From Notamacropus eugenii (lineage: Eukaryota; Chordata; Mammalia; Diprotodontia; Macropodidae), in assembly GCF_028372415.1 (NCBI RefSeq), contig NC_092872.1:10980001-11044000 (forward strand): DNA of 64,000 nt. The letters run 5' to 3'. The translations under genes were made by a program, and so were the position numbers. Of this stretch, positions 58,901 to 64,000 are shown piece by piece (position 1 is the first letter of the stretch; each line of letters begins with the position of its first letter). The notes beneath the pieces were generated by a model. That model had not been told where the DNA came from and ran no database searches. It saw only the letters and a list, made by a program, of their open reading frames with translations.

Positions 58901-61900
58901 CATCCTGATGATCCTCAGCCCTTTAACATCCCCCTTCAATCCCTGCCCCTCACCTAGCCCCAACTGATCCCTTGATCCCCAGCCTCTAATTGGGCCATTG
59001 ATATGATTAATATGGGCCATTATCAATCCTATGCCCCAGGAGCACTCAGATCAGACTTCACCTAAAGGCCCATATTCTCTCATCATAACTTATCCCAGCA
59101 TGTGAGAGCTAAAAAGGACCTTGGAGATTACCTAATCTAGGGGTGGGGAACCTGGGGCCTCAAGGCCACATGTGACCCTTTGGGGCCTTCAGATGGGGCC
59201 CTGTGACCAAATCCAAACTTCACAGAACAAACCCCCTTAATAAAAGAATTTGTTCTGTAAAATTTAGACTCAGTCAAAAAGTGTACCCAAGGGACTAGAA
59301 GGCCACATGTGGCCTCGAGGTCATAGGTTCCCTACAAACCAACACATTCATTTTAAAGCAGAGGAAACTGAATCAGAGTAGTGACTTGCCCAAGGATCTA
59401 TAGCTAGTAAGTGGTTGAGTCAGGACTACAGTCCAAGCCCAGTGCTCATTGTATTACATCATTCTGCTTCTCCAATCTAAACAAGTCTACTTTTCGTACC
59501 TAGCATGATTTTGTTGTCACTACATGGTCCATCTACCTCCCCAAATTCTTGCCACCTTCCTCTGTATTGTCGTAAGCCTGACTCTTCCTAACCTCTGCAC
59601 AGGACCTGCTCCCTCTAGGAAGCCTTCTCTGATGGTGCCAAGGACCTCAATACAACCTTCTCACCCTTCACTCTGTCTCTACTCTTTGTACCAATCAGTC
59701 ATCCTGCCAGAGTGGGCATTAGCTACGTGGGAAGGCTGTCAGCTCACCTGATTGGTTGTCAGTGTGAGGTCCTTGAGAGGCCACAGGTGCCTGGAACAAG
59801 AGAAACGGATTTTAGGACAAAGCAAGAAATAGTGGGATAGGAATCTCCTGACTGTAAGGGCTGGCTACATCATCGAGCATTTTGCCAAAATAAGCCGTAA
59901 AATATTCCTGAAGCTGTACCATTAGAACTGAGAGGCCCTTAGAGATCATCTACTCGACCACTACCCCATCATCGTACCATATGATCCCCTCCCAATATAC
60001 CTACCTTGTTTATATTTAGTTGTTCATCACAAATTACTTCTGATACAATAATAATAGTAATACGTAGGCTTCAACCTTATTGGACAGAGGCCCAGAAAGA
60101 AGTCTGAGATCACAGGATTTAGGGTTGGAAAGGACCTCAGAGGTGTCTTGTATAAGCCCCTCCTTCTAACTAACGGACAAAGACCAAACCTACCCAAAGT
60201 TACACGTAAAGGAAGGCGCTGAGGATTAAAAACCCAGGTTTTCTGGCTCTCCCCACTCCCCACTAAAGCATCTGGTGGCACATTGGATAGAGCCTTGGAC
60301 CTGGAGTCAGGATAGACCTGAGTTCAAATCTGGCCTGAAGATGCTTACTAGCTGTGGATATAACCTGTCTGCCTCCGTTTCCTCATCTATAAAATGAGAA
60401 TAATAATAGAACCTAGATTGTTGTAAGGATTAAATGAGATAACATGTGTAAAGTAATTTGCAAACCAATGTTGTGGAAGCCCTAGTTATTATTGTGAAGT
60501 AGACAGTGAATTAATTAGTAGAAGAGCTGAAGCGAGGTCTCTGGACTCCCAGCCTGGAGCTTATCCCATCACAATACCTTGTATCTTCAGCTTGTGACAT
60601 TTAAAGACTGGTTAGATGTTTATCTTACCTGTGATGATTTCAATGGGGAGTTACCTCTAGAGAGATATGGACCCAATGAATGACCTCCTATGGTCCCTAT
60701 CTATCCCACATTATATATTCTCAATGATTTTGACCAACTGCAGCCCTACATCTTTGGCTTAAGCCCATCAAACTGTACCAAACTGTTGAGGAAGCAAATT
60801 TTAAATGAAACAAAACAAAAAAATTCCTATTTAGTTTCTCAAGAAATATTTCCCCAGCCTTTCCAGATTGTTCCCTTTAGGCAAATGGAAAGAACAAAGG
60901 CTGAGACCTTCCTTTGAAATTCAGTAAGAATGATAACTGAACATAACTCTGGTCTAGATAAGATCATTGGGCTGTCCCCGCCTCTCCTTTGAAGTGATTG
61001 GCCTCTTGCCCCACCTAAGGACTGTGTCTTCTCTTTGGGAATTCGAAGTTAAGATCTTGATCAAAGTAAGGAATTTCTTAGGAGGAAGAGTCCAAGAAGA
61101 AACTGACCAGTTTTAGAATATTAACCCCCAAACTACATTTTAATGTATTAGGATCTTTTCTTTGTTCAAGATCCCTGTAAATGCTACCTAAAATATTCCT
61201 GGCAGAGAATCATGTCGGAGAACATGGGGAACCATCCCAGTCTGAACATGTCTCCAAGCTAGAAACAGTTTGAATATAAATTAATCTTAAATTCAGTAAA
61301 GTTAGAAATAGTTTGAATATATTTAATGTTACATTCAATAAAATTGCTTCTGGCTAACTAAATTGCAGAATACATTATTACTTTTTTTCTTTGACACCGC
61401 ACCTCTCTTGCTTTATGACAAAACCCCTGGGCACAAGGGGAACAGATAAAAGTGCATTCACAGTCCATGCCCATGAGGGAATAATGTGACAGTTCCCATT
61501 ACTATAATAATAGAAGCATAGAGTCCACAAGGAAGCAGGTGATAGAACGGTTCCCCAACTCTAGGGTACAGGACAGCTGGATAGTATAGGAAAGGAAAAC
61601 TGCAGGGTCAGTCAGTGCTCCCATACATGTAAGTGGCACCATTATACAGTAGAAGAGAGCCCTGGGTTGCGAGTCAGAGGGCCTGAGTTCAAATCCTTGC
61701 TCTTCCGGTTATGGGTAACCTAACCTCTCTAGAGTCAGTCTTCTCATCTGTAAAAAGATGGGGTTGGACTGGATGCCCTCTAAAGAGCCTGCCCGTTCTA
61801 AATCTATGATAATAAATATTATCTGGTTATTTGGAGCACCTTTTTCTGAATACAGGTTACATCATTGCCTTGTGAAAAGACTGATGTAGACCCTGCTGGG

Positions 61901-62355
61901 GAAGGGGAAGACTGTCAAACATTTACTGAAAGCAATGGCCAGGGTGTGTCTGATGGGATGGCTTTCCTCTACACCAGTGTTGGTTACCCTTTGTAACCTC
62001 AGTGGCATCAAGAAATGGAGGTAGACGGTTAATCTACACTCCAATAAAACTATGTAAAGGGTATTGAGGAGAAAGAGTGGTTCTGCCCTAAAGGAGGGAC
62101 AGAGAATGGTGGGCAAACCCAAGAGGGGTTTCTTTGGGATCTGGGATAGAAAGGAGTCAGAGCCAAGGGGACCCCACTCACTTCTGCACATCCAGGCATT
62201 CCAGCAGCTTGGTGTCTGGAAACAGACTCAGGTCGGCTATACCTTGGCTGTAGAGACTGTCTTCTTTCTCATGGTACAACATATACAGCATGAAGAGCTC
62301 TGGATAGAAGCAGGGCAAGATGATGGGCAGGACCAGCCTGTAGGCTTCAGAGTGA
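55895..62355 (-). CDS. ALS2CL: ALS2CL-like, partial: six 3' exons encoding the VPS9 region
   Basis: ALS2CL is a relative of alsin that binds Rab5 on early endosomes through a C-terminal VPS9 domain and has weak exchange activity. Exons in transcript order are 62355-62182, 59790-59748, 58813-58752, 57480-57331, 57124-57028 and 55975-55895. Phases match at every join and there are no stops. Key segments are PELFMLYMLYHEKED, DTKLLECLDVQK, DKCFLSATECLQK, LPMDDLLPLLIYVVSRARIQ and GAEIHLIRDMMDP, ending SCYEHIQKEDMRLHRL and ALW. ALS2CL is preferred over ALS2 because alsin reads [20 protein letters not shown] and LMDPYLQHGEQ here. The upstream MORN and PH/DH parts lie beyond position 64000. Gene assignment rests on memory of the family; a third paralogue is possible. 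Confidence 0.85.
56055..56475. mobile_element. Cluster of MIR-type SINE fragments
   Basis: Reverse fragment at 56055-56160 (agaatgctagaactgg), forward fragment at 56180-56240 (agcactggacttggaagtcc) and reverse fragment at 56330-56475 (agaacctgggtcttcctgac). Confidence 0.55.
56690..56760 (+). repeat. tttattaag-type repeat
   Basis: ggacatttattgaataacc followed by accccatgccaagg. Confidence 0.45.
57028..57124 (-). CDS. ALS2CL: ALS2CL-like exon (second from end)
   Basis: 97 nt completing an Arg codon, then IQHLGAEIHLIRDMMDP and GGLYDFLLTALE. Acceptor tttcctag, donor GTGAGG. Phase 0 at the 3' end. Confidence 0.92.
57331..57480 (-). CDS. ALS2CL: ALS2CL-like exon (third from end), VPS9 core
   Basis: 150 nt reading TTVDPREKLEMLEKTYVEIE, then MDDLLPLLIYVVSRA. 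It holds the acidic DD pair and hydrophobic helix typical of VPS9 domains. Acceptor ccacaatag, donor GTAAGC. Confidence 0.92.
57578..57690 (-). mobile_element. MIR-type SINE
   Basis: ggattggaatccaggtctcc; in the ALS2CL-like intron upstream of the VPS9-core exon. Confidence 0.65.
58030..58440 (+). repeat. Body of tttattaag-type repeat
   Basis: ctgcgagttggatttgg, ttgggagctactggagcc: the distal body text of the same family. Confidence 0.4.
58752..58813 (-). CDS. ALS2CL: ALS2CL-like exon (fourth from end)
   Basis: 62 nt reading RYSLVTDKCFLSATECLQKI, ending two bases into the next codon. Acceptor ctggcag, donor GTGAGT. Confidence 0.86.
59085..59470 (-). mobile_element. MIR-type SINE split by a hAT-type element
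   Basis: Left piece agctaaaaaggaccttggag ends at about 59138. Right piece resumes at about 59340 with cattcattttaaagcagagg and gtgacttgcccaagg. Confidence 0.7.
59140..59335 (+). mobile_element. Non-autonomous hAT-type transposon inside the SINE
   Basis: Starts aggggtggggaacctg, contains ggccacatgtggcctcga, and ends ataggttccctac. Same family as 33083-33252 but with a longer centre (aatttgttctgtaaaattta). Confidence 0.8.
59540..59730 (+). mobile_element. L2-like fragment
   Basis: ctctaggaagccttctctga; overlaps nothing coding. The ALS2CL-like micro-exon begins at 59748. Confidence 0.4.
59748..59790 (-). CDS. ALS2CL: ALS2CL-like micro-exon (fifth from end)
   Basis: Only 43 nt. It completes the Lys codon and reads HLWPLKDLTLTTNQ, matching the family motif after DVQK. 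Acceptor cttgttccag, donor GTGAGC. Confidence 0.85.
60105..60265 (-). mobile_element. MIR/Ther1-type SINE
   Basis: gatttagggttggaaaggac and aaaacccaggttttctggct. Confidence 0.65.
60265..60500 (+). mobile_element. tRNA-headed MIR/CORE SINE, near complete
   Basis: tggtggcacattggatagag, gacctgagttcaaatctggc, cgtttcctcatctataaaat and aaatgagataacatgtgtaa. Confidence 0.9.
60550..60700 (+). mobile_element. CR1-clade LINE 3'-end fragment
   Basis: tttaaagactggttagatg, then gaatgacctcctatggtccc. Confidence 0.4.
61260..61343 (+). repeat. Imperfect tandem duplication of 42 bp
   Basis: Two units (61260-61301, 61302-61343), each starting tagaaa(c/t)agtttgaatat and ending ttcagtaaag or ttcaataaaa. Confidence 0.8.
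61645..61815 (+). mobile_element. MIR/Ther1-type SINE
   Basis: gggcctgagttcaaatcctt, cttctcatctgtaaaaagat and gttctaaatctatgat. Confidence 0.85.
62182..62355 (-). CDS. ALS2CL: ALS2CL-like exon (sixth from end)
   Basis: 174 nt between acceptor ctatag and donor GTGAGT. It reads HSEAYRLVLPIILPCFYPEL through LLECLDVQ, then splits a Lys codon. This is the helical region just before the VPS9 core. Confidence 0.88.
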
Positions 62356-62454
62356 CTATAGGAGGGAGAAAGAAAGAGTTAGCTGGGTGTGTATCTTCAG
62401 GGAGGATGCTTAATACGGCCTTCCTGTCAATAAGGCCAGGACCACATATTGTTT

Positions 62455-62695
62455 TCCTCAGTCATGTCCGACTCTTTGTGACCCCATTTGCAGTTTTCTT
62501 CGCAGAGATACTAGAGTGGCTTGTCATTTCCTTCTCCAGCTCATTTTACACATGAGGAAACTGAGGCCAACGGGTTTAGGTGACTTGCCCAGGATCGCAT
62601 AACTAGGAAGTATCTGAGTTCAGATTTGAACTCATAAAGAGTCTTCCTGACTCTAGACCCAGCCCTCTATCCACTGTGCCACCTACCTCCTCCAA
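62455..62695 (-). mobile_element. RTE-tailed SINE, near complete
   Basis: Plus-strand marks: gtccgactctttgtgacccc, ccttctccagctcattttac, gacttgcccaggatcgcata and the tRNA head ccactgtgccacctacctcc. Confidence 0.9.
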
Positions 62696-62769
62696 TAAAG
62701 CCAAGGCCACAGGTGTCCCCTCAATAAAACGGCCATTGGGAGGGTGCTCATTCTTTCCCCTTTTTGATC

Positions 62770-62910
62770 ACCTCTAAAATAAATGTGTCACACTTTAAAT
62801 TTTCCAAAGCAGTTTGGCAAGCATTGTCTTATTTGAGCTTCCTAATACCAGAGTGAATGAGAAAAGGGATCTTTATTCCCCATTTTTACCAGAAGAGACT
62901 TAAGCCCTGA
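62770..62910 (-). mobile_element. MIR-type SINE fragment
   Basis: ttggcaagcattgtcttatt and ccccatttttaccagaagag. Confidence 0.6.
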
Positions 62911-63109
62911 GAAGAGAGGATCAGATGTTTTCTGAAGCTCCAGCTCTAAATCCACGATTCTAAAGTCATAGAATGAATCAGTCACTAATGGAACAGGAGA
63001 CTTCGTTAAGACCTCGCGACAGCCCAAGGCTCTTCTCTCTCTACCATGTTACATGTCCCTGTGGGGATGGTCAAGGTGGAGAGGAAGGGCCAAGAGGTTC
63101 CTGAACCAT

Positions 63110-63180
63110 AGGGTACAAGCACTTACCGTAGTGCTTGGCATAAAGTAAGCACTGTACAAATGTTAGCTATTATTGTTATT
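63110..63180 (+). mobile_element. SINE tail fragment
   Basis: gtagtgcttggcataaagta with agctattattgttatt end. Confidence 0.65.
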
Positions 63181-63184
63181 ATAA

Positions 63185-63425
63185 ATCACTGGGCCCAGAG
63201 TTAGAAACACCCGAGTTCAAATCCAACCTCAGACCCTCATTAGTTGTATTACTTTAAACAAGTCACTTAATCAATGCCTGCCTCAGTTTCCTCAGCTGTA
63301 AAATGGGATGATAACAGTAGCACCTACATCTCATGGTTGTGGTGACGATCAAATGAGATGATATTTGCAAAGCATTTGGCACAGAGTCAGCACTATATAA
63401 ACACTTGCTATTCCTTTATTACTAA
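63185..63425 (+). mobile_element. tRNA-headed MIR/CORE SINE, near complete
   Basis: acccgagttcaaatccaacc, tgcctcagtttcctcagctg and caaatgagatgatatttgca. Confidence 0.9.
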
Positions 63426-63449
63426 TTTATGCTTTTATTATTACTCATA

Positions 63450-63525
63450 CTAAGAAGACTTTTATATAACATTTTGAGGTTTGCAAAATGTTTCATAAAT
63501 GTTCTCTTATTTGATCTTTGTGTTT
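63450..63525 (-). mobile_element. SINE tail fragment
   Basis: ttttgaggtttgcaaaatgt and tctcttatttgatctt. Confidence 0.6.
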
Positions 63526-63634
63526 GCATCTTGACCCCCTAATACATCTTACTTAAGCTCTCTCCCAGAGACAGGACTGTGCACAAAATGGGCACTGAAT
63601 GTATGCTTGCTGAGTTAAAAAAAGCCAAGCAAAT

Positions 63635-63760
63635 ACAAGTTTGGAATCAGAAGAGTCGAGTTTTAATCACAAATCACTCGCCCTGGCTGGGCCTCAGTTT
63701 CCCTACCTGTAATCTAAGGGGATTGGACTAGGTTTCTAATTCTGGATCTTCGAAATTGAA
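63635..63760 (+). mobile_element. MIR/Ther1-type SINE
   Basis: gggcctcagtttccctacct and ggattggactaggtttc. Confidence 0.75.
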
Positions 63761-63924
63761 CTAAATTGAGTTCAGTTGAATTGAATTAAATGCCTTATAT
63801 CTCTATCCAAGACTGTGAGAACCACAAGGGAAAGGATACCTAAGTTTTTATGCACTCTGCATGACATAGGCACTTAATTATTGTTTGTTTAACTTAATCT
63901 TTAAATTTCCTACTAGACCTGTGG

Positions 63925-64000
63925 GTTATCAAAGTGAGGTTTGAGAATCCCTGAGACCCTTCCAGGGGGGGTTTAAGATGTCACAACTATTTTCATAATA
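63925..64000 (+). mobile_element. hAT-type element, cut by the window edge
   Basis: atcaaagtgaggtttgagaa, ccctgagacccttccaggg and caactattttcataata match an old mammalian hAT-like repeat. Confidence 0.55.

Larger units (their letters stand above)
62356..64000 (-). other. ALS2CL-like intron, no further exon seen
   Basis: The expected upstream exon should end two bases into the His codon that opens 62355. No matching coding segment is seen to the window edge. The stretch is mostly SINEs. Confidence 0.6.

Noticed and set aside
55895-62355. ALS2 (alsin) rather than ALS2CL
   Set aside because: The VPS9 core reads LPMDDLLPLLIYVVSRARIQ and GGLYDFLLTALE, unlike alsin's [20 protein letters not shown] and its QHGEQGIMFTTLKACY.
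62064-62555. 163-codon plus-strand frame
   Set aside because: It is the antisense of an ALS2CL-like exon continued into an RTE-tailed SINE.
1-64000. CRISPR arrays, operons, integrases or other prokaryotic systems
   Set aside because: Nothing of the kind is present. GT-AG introns, SINEs and LINEs show the DNA is mammalian nuclear sequence.

Overview
This window is vertebrate nuclear DNA, almost certainly from a marsupial. It is intron-rich and carries marsupial-style L1 3' ends, SINEs whose tails come from RTE LINEs, abundant tRNA-headed MIR/CORE-type SINEs, and many old L2 and CR1-clade LINE remains. The proteins encoded by the exons are clear but diverged orthologues of human genes. The species cannot be named from the sequence.

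Three host genes are present. (1) SNAP47 lies on the minus strand. Three coding exons (34087-33594, 28029-27539, 18391-18270) give residues 1-369 with every splice phase matching. The final SNARE-motif exon was not found and should lie below position 1, so positions 1-18269 are one long intron. A probable non-coding first exon lies at about 39290-39113. (2) JMJD4 lies on the plus strand (40203-54114). It is complete, with six coding exons that join into a 426-residue JmjC lysyl hydroxylase. (3) The 3' end of an ALS2CL-like gene lies on the minus strand (62355-55895), where six exons encode the C-terminal VPS9 region. The rest of that gene lies beyond the right edge.

SNAP47 and JMJD4 are head to head around a CpG island (about 38400-40250) that carries NRF1-like and ETS-like motifs and looks like a shared bidirectional promoter. 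JMJD4 and ALS2CL are tail to tail, with stop codons 1.8 kb apart. In human, SNAP47 and JMJD4 are neighbours but ALS2CL is on another chromosome, so the right-hand linkage is notable.

The remainder is intron and intergenic DNA filled with transposon fossils. These include L2, CR1-clade, L1 and RTE LINE pieces, dozens of SINEs, hAT-type DNA transposon remnants, one probable solo LTR inserted in an L2, and a nearly full-length retroposed 7SL RNA pseudogene in JMJD4 intron 4. The most unusual structure is an inverted duplication of about 350 bp (28353-28702 and 29417-29762) in a SNAP47 intron. Its right arm sits inside an L2 and its edge lies inside a SINE, which suggests a local templated copy rather than two independent transposon insertions. 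I found no CRISPR array, functional tRNA or rRNA gene, or operon.
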